Source of the DNA: Paenibacillus typhae
GTDB taxonomy: Bacteria > Bacillota > Bacilli > Paenibacillales > Paenibacillaceae
NCBI RefSeq assembly: GCF_900099765.1
Contig: NZ_FNDX01000001.1
Location: forward strand, 186,001 to 250,000
Length of the DNA stretch: 64,000 nucleotides
Direction: 5' to 3'
The stretch's first letter is position 1. Each line of letters opens with the position of its first letter. This document shows positions 44,032 to 52,446 of this stretch, one piece after another. The notes beneath the pieces are model-generated. The model saw only the letters and a program-made list of their open reading frames with translations. It did not search any database and was not told the origin of the DNA. The translations under genes were made by a program, and so were the position numbers.

Positions 44032-45189
44032 ATGATTAATAATTCATTACTGAGTGAATTGGTGACTGAACTGGAACATCGATATATTTATGATTTCATG
44101 GAAGATTTTACAGTTTTACGATTGGATGATGAAAGGTTTGAAATTTCCCATAAAGATTTTGATTTTACTCTAAAACTGGATTACTTAAGGCAGGATAAGG
44201 TAGGAATCTCTTTTGATGCAGCTCGTGAGATTCTGTATTCATTTAATAAAAAATACATTGAACATGAAAATAAGTTTATAGAAATTTTTGAGGACTGTGG
44301 TTTTCTTTTGAAAAAAAATAATTATGCAGAGTTTCTTATAACTTATGATTCTCTCTTTTATGAACATCCAAATTACAATGATAATTTTGATATTGGTGAA
44401 AGTGAAATAGAGATTTCAGAGCCAAGTTTATTATACAAATTGTTATTTAATTCTTTTGGAGATGATAAAACATTCATTTCTTGGGAAACCTTGAAAACAA
44501 TAAAACTTAATAATTTTCCAATTGAAAAGCTAGAGAATTATTTGCAGCAAATCCTGTTTATAATGGCTAAGTATGATGCTCCTGAATTTGAGGGGATCGG
44601 AGATCATCCAAGGATTATTCCTTATCAATATCATGGAGAAGACACGATATGGAATGATCCTGGCGAAAGAGAAGAATTTGATGATATTTATATTGAACCT
44701 ATTAAATATTTAGAGCCAATTGCATTTTTCAACAGGGCAAGAAGTGGAAATGATCCAATGTACTACTATCGTACAATTGAATTTTTTTTCATAATAAATA
44801 AAAAATCTAATATTAAACATAGCGTTGAAACTTATAATGAATCACAGGATATGGACAAATTGATTAAAGAGTTAAGCAATATATATGGAATAAAAGAGTT
44901 GGATCTTTTAAAGAATCTTCTTAGCAATATATTTGGTGTCGAAGAAGTCATTCACTACGCAAAAGATTGCGAGATTATTGAAAATACTGATATCTCTGCA
45001 TTCTCAACTTCCTTATATAACTATAGAAATAGTATTGTACACGGAAAAGGAGACACCAAGTTTACTTTGACTGTACCAACTATAGAGGTTTTACATCCGG
45101 AATCCAAGGATAGATATTGGACAGAGGTACTCAAAAGGTTGGCTAATCTTGTTATAAAGCAGTTTTGTTTCGAAAAAATTATACTCTAG
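44032..45189 (+). CDS. HEPN-domain protein of unknown family
   Basis: 385 residues from ATG 44032, preceded by GTGGAGG. The N-terminal 250 residues are acidic and match nothing I know. The C-terminal part has two helical stretches and the motif YRNSIVHGKG (R-x4-H), the active-site signature of HEPN ribonucleases, as in many toxins and abortive-infection effectors, including ApeA-like proteins. No metal motif is present, as expected for HEPN. It is AT-rich like the rest of the island and stands 160 bases before the nuclease-like gene. Likely cytosolic; a defence role is inferred from motif and setting. Confidence 0.65.
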   Translation: MINNSLLSELVTELEHRYIYDFMEDFTVLRLDDERFEISHKDFDFTLKLDYLRQDKVGISFDAAREILYSFNKKYIEHENKFIEIFEDCGFLLKKNNYAEFLITYDSLFYEHPNYNDNFDIGESEIEISEPSLLYKLLFNSFGDDKTFISWETLKTIKLNNFPIEKLENYLQQILFIMAKYDAPEFEGIGDHPRIIPYQYHGEDTIWNDPGEREEFDDIYIEPIKYLEPIAFFNRARSGNDPMYYYRTIEFFFIINKKSNIKHSVETYNESQDMDKLIKELSNIYGIKELDLLKNLLSNIFGVEEVIHYAKDCEIIENTDISAFSTSLYNYRNSIVHGKGDTKFTLTVPTIEVLHPESKDRYWTEVLKRLANLVIKQFCFEKIIL

Positions 45190-45348
45190 CTTGAATCAAA
45201 AAAAATATAAAATTTTAAATTCATCTTCGAATGAAGAGCAGATGTTTCAAATAACGAAAAAGTAACTTACTGATTTCCTGCGAAATAGTAGAGTGAATTC
45301 TTAATTGTAATATCTAATAATTTGTTTGCGAAGATGGAGGACCAAATT

Positions 45349-46719
45349 ATGTTAATAAGGCCTAGACTAAACGATTTTCATGACCTGGCATTTACTCAGC
45401 AGGATGTGGATTTTGCAATTCCATTCCTCAATGAAGATATTCCTTTATATTTGGATCCATTTCTTTTATGGAAGTCTCCATCTATGCAAGACAATTCATT
45501 ACATACGGCAATTTCAAATTCATTTAATCATATAGGGTATCTTTTGAAAAAAGGCCAAGAAAATGAAGCGTTAACAATACTAAAGACATCCTCAGAATGT
45601 GCAGAAGTTGGAATGGGATCCTCTTCCAAAAGAAGAGGAGTACGAATAAGCGAGAAGACAGCACTCTCAATTTCATATCTCTTTTCCAATGTTCCTCAAA
45701 TATCTAAGAATGGATTTACTCATTTTGAAGAAATACAGCTCTACATTGATCAAATATCTAAAGACAGAGTAAGTGATATTGCCTGCAACTTTTTAAAGTC
45801 GTTCTTAATCGATTACACAATCCAGCAAAGCGATCGTCACCGAATACCCCTTGAAAAAGTGGAAATTAATAATTTATATGACTACAAAAAGAATCAGTTT
45901 GTAGTAGAAAACACATACTTGCCAGTTAACCCTGAAACAAAACAACCCATACTTGTTGTTCCAAAGCGTTGGCTTAGATATATACCATGGATTAATTATG
46001 AAGATTATTTTGATGGTTATTTTGTAAAAGAGATTTTATATGAACAAGGTAACATACCTACACGAGTTGAAATTTTAGAATTTAATCGAAAAAACTATGA
46101 TGTAGTTCAAAACTATGTTAAGCAAAAAGAAAAGACATTAGAGGATTGTAAAAATGACCCCTTGTTTAAGCAGATACCTATAATATCAGCTAAGAGAAAA
46201 TTAGATTCTATTATCAAATTACCGTCCGGAAAAACAGATAATGCAGATAAAAAATATGAAGATTCTGTCTGTCAACTTATGGCATCAGCACTTTACCCGT
46301 ATTTGGATTTTGCTGAAACACAGAGCAGGACTGATTCAGGAACTCAAATTAGAGATTTAATTTTTTATAATAATCGATCTTATGATTTTTTGAAAGATAT
46401 TTATGATGATTATCAAACGAGGCAAATTGTGATGGAATTAAAGAATGTGGCTAAGGTAGAAAGAGACCATGTCAATCAACTTAATCGTTATTTATCTGAA
46501 TCATTTGGAAGATTTGGAATTCTTATCACAAGAAATCCATTACCCAAACCTATTTTTAAAAACACTATTGATCTTTGGGCTGGTCAAAGGAAATGTATTA
46601 TCGCATTAACCGATGAGGATTTAAAATTGATGACATCAGTGTACGAAAGTAAACAGCGCCATCCAATTGAAGTAATAAAGAAGAAATACCTAGAATTTAA
46701 ACGTAGTTGTCCATCCTAA
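45349..46719 (+). CDS. Putative PD-(D/E)XK nuclease-like protein
   Basis: 456 residues from ATG 45349; GGAGG at 45336-45340 excludes the frame start at 45322. The N-terminal 290 residues have no match I recognise. Near the C-terminus a restriction-endonuclease-like core can be traced: KKYEDSVCQLMASALYPYLD (helix with glutamate), TQIRDLIFYN (aspartate) and QIVMELKNVAKV (E-x-K), then a helix NQLNRYLSESFGRFGILITRN. That order, E...D...ExK, is typical of PD-(D/E)XK enzymes. Two small paralogous genes follow within 30 bases each, so it probably works with them. A nuclease effector in defence is the simplest reading. Confidence 0.62.
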   Translation: MLIRPRLNDFHDLAFTQQDVDFAIPFLNEDIPLYLDPFLLWKSPSMQDNSLHTAISNSFNHIGYLLKKGQENEALTILKTSSECAEVGMGSSSKRRGVRISEKTALSISYLFSNVPQISKNGFTHFEEIQLYIDQISKDRVSDIACNFLKSFLIDYTIQQSDRHRIPLEKVEINNLYDYKKNQFVVENTYLPVNPETKQPILVVPKRWLRYIPWINYEDYFDGYFVKEILYEQGNIPTRVEILEFNRKNYDVVQNYVKQKEKTLEDCKNDPLFKQIPIISAKRKLDSIIKLPSGKTDNADKKYEDSVCQLMASALYPYLDFAETQSRTDSGTQIRDLIFYNNRSYDFLKDIYDDYQTRQIVMELKNVAKVERDHVNQLNRYLSESFGRFGILITRNPLPKPIFKNTIDLWAGQRKCIIALTDEDLKLMTSVYESKQRHPIEVIKKKYLEFKRSCPS

Positions 46720-46744
46720 AATATATTAAAGGGGGAATTTGAAA

Positions 46745-47119
46745 ATGAATGTTGATGTTAGTTTTTTTGAAAAAACACAAGCACAATTACAAGGTTTATT
46801 TGACGAAATAGGAATTCTATCTAAAAAAAAACCTGATGATGCTATCAATAAATTTAAGCTAAAAATCATTAATCCAATATTGTTTCAAGCTAATGAATTG
46901 TTGGATGAAGAATACAAACCATTTTCAGATTTTGATCATTTTGACGAAGAGAGTCTTCCAACTAATAGTGATGTCTTATTAATTTTATCACAATATTTGA
47001 ATTGTCTAGAAAAACTACGAGCTGATAATATTGTTCAAAATAACATACGCTGGTTTTGGAAAAAGAATGGAGTTAAAACCGATATCCCTACAGCACCACC
47101 AAAAAAGATATCTCGGTAA
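46745..47119 (+). CDS. Small helical protein A, paralogue of the next gene
   Basis: 124 residues from ATG 46745 (GGGGGAA 7 bases upstream). All-helical and charged; contains LSKKKPDDAINKFKLKIINP and ESLPTNSDVLLILSQYLNCLEKL. The same pattern (KKK...KxKIIN...LLxD/E...LPxNSDxxLxLxQ) appears in the following protein, so the two arose by tandem duplication. The family is unknown to me. The position directly after the nuclease-like gene suggests an antitoxin, sensor or complex subunit. Confidence 0.6.
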   Translation: MNVDVSFFEKTQAQLQGLFDEIGILSKKKPDDAINKFKLKIINPILFQANELLDEEYKPFSDFDHFDEESLPTNSDVLLILSQYLNCLEKLRADNIVQNNIRWFWKKNGVKTDIPTAPPKKISR

Positions 47120-47143
47120 ACTTAAGGAGGAGAAATATTTAAC

Positions 47144-47509
47144 ATGAAATCACGAAGTGATAGTACAAATTTACCGACTGTCGAAATAGTAGCCAAATTT
47201 GAAATGTTGGCACCTATGCTAGAGTCAGCTTTATTTGAAATGCGCGAGTTCTCAAAGAAGAAGCAAGACGGTGTATTGAATCCGTTGAAAGTAAAAATAA
47301 TTAATAGGTTATTGGTGGATATTAAAGATGTATTAAGCTCAGATAAAAGCACAAACTACCTTGATTTATTGGATGATGAATTATTACCACAAAATAGTGA
47401 TGCTGTTCTAGTCCTGGGTCAATTTAAAGCAGCAATGGAGCAATTTAAGAATAAATACTTTGGCAATGTTAACGGAACCTATCGCTGGCGAACTGTTGAA
47501 AATACTTGA
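47144..47509 (+). CDS. Small helical protein B, paralogue of the previous gene
   Basis: 121 residues from ATG 47144 after AAGGAGGAG. Helical; FSKKKQDGVLNPLKVKIINR and DELLPQNSDAVLVLGQFKAAMEQF align with the preceding protein without gaps. Both end in a tryptophan-containing tail (IRWFWKKN versus YRWRTVENT). A pair of diverged paralogues suggests a hetero-oligomer or two specificities. It ends the four-gene cluster. Confidence 0.6.
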   Translation: MKSRSDSTNLPTVEIVAKFEMLAPMLESALFEMREFSKKKQDGVLNPLKVKIINRLLVDIKDVLSSDKSTNYLDLLDDELLPQNSDAVLVLGQFKAAMEQFKNKYFGNVNGTYRWRTVENT

Positions 47510-47571
47510 TTTATTTTCACATTTATAAGAATGAAATAACTGATGAAGAAAGATATCAATAGGCAGAAGGA

Positions 47572-47649
47572 TATGATGTAAACCAGCATATCGGCATCAT
47601 GGGCGGCGATAAAATAACGAAGCTACATACGGTCGTCGATGGATTATGA
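47572..47649 (+). pseudogene. Short transposase relic (IS5-like)
   Basis: A 25-codon in-frame piece reading GGDKITKLHTVVDGL before a stop. It resembles the region around the first catalytic aspartate of IS5-group transposases (GGLTTKIHTVVDGLG). No further parts were found around it. Confidence 0.4.
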
Positions 47650-47673
47650 AATCTAAGTATTCTAACTGCTACT

Positions 47674-47702
47674 AAACAAGACTGTTATGGTCTTGTTTTT
47701 TA
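47674..47702 (+). terminator. Rho-independent terminator
   Basis: AAACAAGAC-TGTTATG-GTCTTGTTTTTT; it ends transcription from the nuclease-like cluster before the AAA gene. Confidence 0.85.
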
Positions 47703-47811
47703 GTTTTGTTCATAAATTTCGTTGCAAAGTAAATATAAATGAAATGTTTAAAGATACAATATTATGGGGATAATAAGTATAAGAGAATGTAGGGTTTATG
47801 GAGGGAATGAG

Positions 47812-48291
47812 ATGGAGTATTTAAACCCTGAAAAAATAATCACGGATATTTCAGCGTTTATTGATGTTCATAACCATACCTTTTTCTTTATTATAGCTCC
47901 AACCAAAAAAGGGAAAACTTCTGTTTTAAAAGAGTATGTGATGGAACAAGATTCCACTTGCTATATGACACTGACGGCTAACGCTGCTAGATACCAAAAA
48001 TTAATTAGTCTAACAATTTTGTGTGCACTGGGTGATAATGTAGGTAATAGGTATTGTTTAGAAGACAATTTGAAACATATTAAAGTGCTAATGAAAAATG
48101 AAGGCATCTCTAGTATTATAATCGATGATATTCAAAACCTTATAGGTAGTGATCAAAGGAATTGGTTTTTTAAACTTCTTCACAATCTTGCAAATGAGGC
48201 AGATGTTAAATTTATACTGTCAGGCACAGATATTCCTGAATTAGAGGGTTACCTCTCTAGTAATACTACTATAAAAAAGTATGCAATTTAA
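47812..48291 (+). CDS. Short AAA ATPase, TniB/TnsC-like, probably truncated
   Basis: 159 residues from ATG 47812 (GGAGGG six bases upstream; an earlier frame start at 47764 has none). Walker A is APTKKGKTS, Walker B SSIIIDDIQNL and the sensor region KFILSGTDIPEL, the order found in AAA_22/TniB/TnsC ATPases that regulate transposases. It stops soon after the sensor, so the lid and C-terminal helices of the 250-300-residue relatives are missing. No TniA/TnsB transposase gene is next to it. The transposon-end-like repeats at 49.13-49.27 kb support an origin from such an element. Confidence 0.6.
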   Translation: MEYLNPEKIITDISAFIDVHNHTFFFIIAPTKKGKTSVLKEYVMEQDSTCYMTLTANAARYQKLISLTILCALGDNVGNRYCLEDNLKHIKVLMKNEGISSIIIDDIQNLIGSDQRNWFFKLLHNLANEADVKFILSGTDIPELEGYLSSNTTIKKYAI

Positions 48292-48487
48292 AATAAGTAG
48301 TTAAAATATAAAGAACGTAATTAATTTACTATTATGTAATTCAATTTTTGAATCTGTTAATAAATGCTAATATGGCCAAGGTAACTATGAATATTAGTAA
48401 CAAAGAGTTTGAACGATCAGACTAAAAACGGCTTTATAAAAGTCATGTAGCACGCCTTCGTCTGCATCGCTGTGGGTGCATTGTATC

Positions 48488-48891
48488 GAAATGGATGAAA
48501 CAGGAATTATCATGAATGTACGTGTAATTAGCGTGATGCTAAAACGAATAAATTTTAGCTTTATCAATGCCACGTATTCACTTGCCAACGTCAACGAGTA
48601 AGTTCGAGTGTTCTTCAAAAGCAATAAAATCAATCCCCTAATCAATCCCCTCAGTACAATTTCATTCCTCACGTCTAGCAATGCAAATTCACAACATAAA
48701 GAAAATATTTTGGAGCAAAATTATTTGGTGCTATTAACCATGAAACGGTTTAAGTTTATCAACGAGAAGAAAAAGTCAACACTGCAGACTTTATTTTTAA
48801 AAAAGATAATTTCTTTGCCTATCCTGATGGAAAAAGGGCACTGACTTTGAACGATGGATACATCATGCTACAGAGCTTTTCATATAAATGA
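48488..48891 (+). pseudogene. IS630-family transposase relic
   Basis: Two readable pieces in different frames with stops: 48488-48602 (EMDETGIIMNVRVISVMLKR, ...INATYSLANVNE), like the helix-turn-helix end of IS630 transposases, and about 48710-48891 (GAKLFGAINHETV, stop, ...FFAYPDGKRALTLNDGY), like their LFGAINxETG and AYPxGKxxLxLDN region. The central catalytic segment and the C-terminus are gone. Identification rests on motif resemblance only. Confidence 0.5.
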
Positions 48892-48960
48892 TTTTATGAA
48901 ACGAACCAACAACCAACCGGTGGAGATAATAAATTCTCTCCTTATCAGGTTATAAATTTA

Positions 48961-48997
48961 AAAATAAACCAATCAATTATTTGATTGGTTTATTTTT
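48961..48997. terminator. Strong bidirectional-looking terminator
   Basis: Perfect 16-bp stem AAAATAAACCAATCAA / TTGATTGGTTTATTTT with a 4-base loop and T/A tracts on both sides; follows the IS630 relic. Confidence 0.85.
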
Positions 48998-49133
48998 GTT
49001 ATGAAGATTAATTGAAAAAATTATATAATGACATAAGTTGTGACTGTAAATTATTAAATAGTAATTTGCGTATTATAGAGCGCATATTGTGAATGTATAT
49101 TATGCATAATGATGTATAACGCCCAAAAGTACG

Positions 49134-49267
49134 TTTTCTCGTTTAAAATGGAACAAAAGAAGGGAATTAACTAATGGAGCTGACTTTTCTCATTTAAAAT
49201 GGAACAGCATTCCTTATTATATAAGGGTTTTCTAGCAGTGAATTCTCAATTAAAATGGAACGTCACA
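49134..49267. repeat. Three direct repeats resembling a transposon end
   Basis: TTCTC(G/A)TTTAAAATGGAAC at 49136-49154 and 49187-49205, and TTCTCAATTAAAATGGAAC at 49243-49261; spacing 51 and 56 bp. Six bases after the last copy the strand reads ..GTCACA, so read inward from the right the edge would be TGTGACGTTCCATTTT. A TGT terminus and several spaced ~20-bp sites are typical of transposase-binding arrays in Tn7-, Tn5053/Tn552- and IS21-type ends. No matching left end was found. The rest of 48998-49435 shows only GCTGCAAAAA twice (49288 and 49310 area). Confidence 0.55.
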
Positions 49268-49435
49268 TTTGTGATGGATCACCAATGCTGCAAAAATGGC
49301 AGTGAAAGCTGCAAAAAGTGAATCACGTTAATTGATAATCATTCCGGATATTCATTGTTGTGAATAAAAATTCATTTGAGAATATTTATGCGTTTAATTT
49401 TGATCTATGATTAATTCTTGAGCATATAATGATGC

Positions 49436-49478
49436 AAAAAAGTCCTGATTAGGGAATTCCTAAGACAGGACTTTTTTG
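49436..49478. terminator. Long hairpin with T-tract
   Basis: AAAAAAGTCCTG paired with CAGGACTTTTTT, with an inner stem TTAGG / CCTAA. A TATAAT (49425-49430) stands just before it. No gene ends nearby, so it may have belonged to a lost gene or guard the border of the island. Confidence 0.7.
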
Positions 49479-49652
49479 AGTTTAAAAAGTTTTTGGTGTT
49501 ATCCAGTTTTTTTTTGCTATTTACCTTTTAAGAACAAGTGGTGTCAACTTAAAGGTCTTATTTTAATAAAGTTTTGGAAAAATAGTATCTATTGTTTATC
49601 ATTAATGTTTCTAATTATAATGTCATAAGAGTGAATTATCGGAGGGGTATCA

Positions 49653-50237
49653 ATGAGGGAGTTAAAAAATATTGAGGAACGAATTTTGGATCGTGCACTT
49701 TATCTAATGGGGAAGAATAAAAGCTGTAATATTGCGATTAGGGCAATTGCTAAGGAAGCCAATGTAAACGTGAGCGCTATTAATTATTATTTTAGAAGCA
49801 AAGACGAAATGCTTAAACTGGTAAAAGAATTCTACATTGAAAATACCCTTGCCGTATTATCAATACTTCAAAATGAAACCTACAGTGAAAAAGAGAAACT
49901 GCTGTTATCTGCAAATGAGATCATGGAATATTCACTGCGTTTTCCCGGTAACAGAGTGATACATACGCATTCCTTAGAATGTGCGGATAATGATGAAACT
50001 TCAAAACGAATTATTGATCTATCTCAGGAAATTGGTAACTTGCTCAAAGAATGCTTACGCAATCTTATCCCAGGAGATGAGACAAACTTCAAATTCAAGT
50101 ATTTAATTTTCACTTCATCTGTTAACTATCCAACGGAATACGAAGGAGTTATGGAAACAGATGGTTTAATCTTGGCCAGCAAAGAAGCTCGTATAGAGTA
50201 TCTTAAATTATTGATTCATTCGTTGTTTTCTACATAA
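49653..50237 (+). CDS. TetR/AcrR-family transcriptional regulator
   Basis: 194 residues from ATG 49653 with GGAGGG upstream. The N-terminal helix-turn-helix is clear: RILDRALYLMGKN, IAIRAIAKEANVNVSAINYYFRSKDEML. The C-terminal ligand domain is not assignable. It precedes the flavin reductase gene by 150 bases in the same direction and is the likely local regulator of it, sensing its substrate or product. Confidence 0.9.
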   Translation: MRELKNIEERILDRALYLMGKNKSCNIAIRAIAKEANVNVSAINYYFRSKDEMLKLVKEFYIENTLAVLSILQNETYSEKEKLLLSANEIMEYSLRFPGNRVIHTHSLECADNDETSKRIIDLSQEIGNLLKECLRNLIPGDETNFKFKYLIFTSSVNYPTEYEGVMETDGLILASKEARIEYLKLLIHSLFST

Positions 50238-50393
50238 GAGAGTTCGCGAAAAATTCAAACAATTTGTTTTAAACATATTGTTATAATTCTCTGTCTCAGG
50301 TATATTTAAGGTGTCAGTAATCAAGTCGAATTGATTATGTGAAATTTATTACAAAGTTTCGCGCCGTTAAAAAGAATGTGAGGGAGAATGTTT

Positions 50394-52331
50394 ATGACTT
50401 ATCCTGCTTTGTTCAGTCCTATTAAAATCAGGGGTTTAGAATTGAAAAACCGTATTATCTTTCCGGCCATGGGAACCAAAATGCCTAATGAGGAACGCTT
50501 CGTTACTCAGCAGCTTATAGATTACCATGTGGCCAGAGCAGAAGGAGGATGCGGCTTAAATTTCACTGAGGTATGCTCGGTATACGCTCCAGCTTCCCCT
50601 AAGAAGTTCCTGGCCATTTCTGAGGATAAATATATCCCGGGTTTACAGCAGCTTACAGATGCAATCCACAATGCAGGCGGCAAGGCAGGAATTCAGCTGT
50701 GGCTGGGTGGATTGGCGGTTGCCAGTGATCCCGAGCAGATGATCATTATTCCAAGTCCCGTGCCTGTGCCTGGTACAGAATATACCATACCCGGAGCAGA
50801 AATCGAGACATTAAAAGCGGCGGCTAATGCATTTGGAGAAGGGGCGCGGCGGGCAGTGCAAGCTGGCTTTGATGCCATTGAATTTCATGCAGGCCATAAC
50901 TACACCCCTCATTCATTTCTAAGTCCCTTCTTTAACCGGAGAACCGACGAATATGGGGGAGACCTGCAGAACAGGGCCAGATTCCTGATTGAATGTATTT
51001 CGTCTATCCGCCAGAATATACCGGATGATATGCCATTGTTTATGCGTATTGACGCGCACGATGATTATCTGGAAGGCGGACTGAGTATAGAGGATGTTAT
51101 CGCATTCTGTAATATGTCAAAAGCTGCCGGAGTAGATGCGCTTGACGTTTCGCGTGGCAACTTCTCATCTGCAGCAATAAAATATGAGGTTCCTCCAATT
51201 GACCTGCCAAGAGGCTTTAATGTTGATAATGCAGACAGAATTCGTCGGGAAACCGGTATGATAACTGTTGCGGTAGGACGTATTAATACCCCTGGTCAAG
51301 CAGAGGAAATCCTGGCGGATGGCAAAGCAGATATGGTGGTTATCGGTCGCGCCCAGCTTGCTGATCCTGAGTTCTGTATGAAGGCCCAATCCGGAAACAG
51401 TGATGATATCGTACAGTGTGTCGCTTGCAATCAGGGCTGTTATGACGGATTTGTCTCAAGTGAAGTCCCTTACATTACATGTTTAAGAAACCCGGCTTTG
51501 GGGAGAGAATCGGAATACAAACTGATGATGACAGATCATCCCAAGAAGGTTGTGGTTGCTGGTGGCGGAATCGCAGGTTTGGAAGCGGCAATGGTCCTTA
51601 AACGCAGAGGACATCAGCCGATTGTATGTGAGGCAACAGGAGCTCTAGGCGGCCAGTTTGCCCTGGCTGGTGAAGCGCCAAGAAAAGAAGAGATGAAAGC
51701 AGCAGCTATATCCCGGGGAGAACAAGTAATTAGAGAGGGGATTGAGGTCAGACTGGATAGCCCGGTTACAGAGTCATTGCTGGAAGAGCTTAAACCAGAC
51801 GAAGTTATTGTGGCCATAGGTGCAGCTCCAATGCAGCTAAATATTCCCGGAAGCCAGTTGACGAAGGTTACAAATTCGCACGATGTACTATCTGGAGAAG
51901 CAATGGTTTCCGGAGAAGTCGTTATTATTGGCGGAGGACTGGTTGGTCTTGAGGTTGCAGAATACCTCCATGGTAAGGCTTCTAAGATCACTGTAGTTGA
52001 GATGCTGGATAAAGTGGCTAAAGACTTGGGGGAATTACGCTCGATCTGTGTAATGGAAAGCCTTCGTGAATCAGGAGTCCATCTTTTGACCAATACCAAA
52101 TGCCTTGAAATTAATGAGTATGGCGTAGTCATTGAAAACAAGGGAGAAGTTTCTGAGTATCCATGTGACTCTGTTGTTGTTGCTATCGGGGCAAAGTCAC
52201 GGAACTATGAGGGGCTCCAGCATTTTTGCAATGAGCGTCAAATCCCTATTCATGTTGTCGGTGATGCATTACGTGCCCGCAGAGCTTTGAACGCCGTCAG
52301 CGAAGCGCATGAAGTGGCCAGAATGATTTAA
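50394..52331 (+). CDS. Old-yellow-enzyme / 2,4-dienoyl-CoA reductase-like FMN-FeS-FAD protein
   Basis: 645 residues from ATG 50394 (AGGGAG 7 bases upstream; ATG 50388 is too close to it). Residues about 1-335 form an FMN TIM barrel (LFSPIKIRGLELKNRIIFPAMG; FHAGHNYTPHSFLSPFFNRR). A four-cysteine cluster CVACNQGC...C binds 4Fe-4S. Then comes an FAD-binding Rossmann fold (VVVAGGGIAGLEAA) and an NAD(P)H-binding fold (VVIIGGGLVGLEVAEYL). This is the architecture of FadH, enoate reductases and BaiCD-type enzymes that reduce activated C=C bonds. The substrate is unknown. The TetR gene upstream probably controls it. Confidence 0.9.
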   Translation: MTYPALFSPIKIRGLELKNRIIFPAMGTKMPNEERFVTQQLIDYHVARAEGGCGLNFTEVCSVYAPASPKKFLAISEDKYIPGLQQLTDAIHNAGGKAGIQLWLGGLAVASDPEQMIIIPSPVPVPGTEYTIPGAEIETLKAAANAFGEGARRAVQAGFDAIEFHAGHNYTPHSFLSPFFNRRTDEYGGDLQNRARFLIECISSIRQNIPDDMPLFMRIDAHDDYLEGGLSIEDVIAFCNMSKAAGVDALDVSRGNFSSAAIKYEVPPIDLPRGFNVDNADRIRRETGMITVAVGRINTPGQAEEILADGKADMVVIGRAQLADPEFCMKAQSGNSDDIVQCVACNQGCYDGFVSSEVPYITCLRNPALGRESEYKLMMTDHPKKVVVAGGGIAGLEAAMVLKRRGHQPIVCEATGALGGQFALAGEAPRKEEMKAAAISRGEQVIREGIEVRLDSPVTESLLEELKPDEVIVAIGAAPMQLNIPGSQLTKVTNSHDVLSGEAMVSGEVVIIGGGLVGLEVAEYLHGKASKITVVEMLDKVAKDLGELRSICVMESLRESGVHLLTNTKCLEINEYGVVIENKGEVSEYPCDSVVVAIGAKSRNYEGLQHFCNERQIPIHVVGDALRARRALNAVSEAHEVARMI

Positions 52332-52361
52332 ATAAAACTGAAGCAATAATTCATATTAAAC

Positions 52362-52396
52362 TTAAGAACAACTCGAAAACCGGGTTGTTCTTTTAA
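52362..52396 (+). terminator. Rho-independent terminator
   Basis: TTAAGAACAAC-TCGAAAACCGG-GTTGTTCTTTTAA; closes the TetR/flavin-reductase region. Confidence 0.88.
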
Positions 52397-52446
52397 GCAT
52401 TTATAATGTATTTTTGAAATAATAAAGGAGCAGACAGGAGCCCGTT

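Noticed and set aside
48394..48681. 95-codon minus-strand ORF
   Set aside because: It runs antisense to recognisable IS630-like transposase remains and has no ribosome site.
48608..48844. 78-codon plus-strand ORF
   Set aside because: Off-frame reading of the same IS630 relic; the meaningful frame (LFGAINHETV...) is another one.
49134..49267. CRISPR array
   Set aside because: Only three short, imperfect repeats with 32-38-bp gaps, AT-rich, no cas genes; a transposon end fits better.
49425..49478. Small RNA from TATAAT to the hairpin
   Set aside because: The transcript would consist of little more than the terminator hairpin; no -35 box at a good distance.
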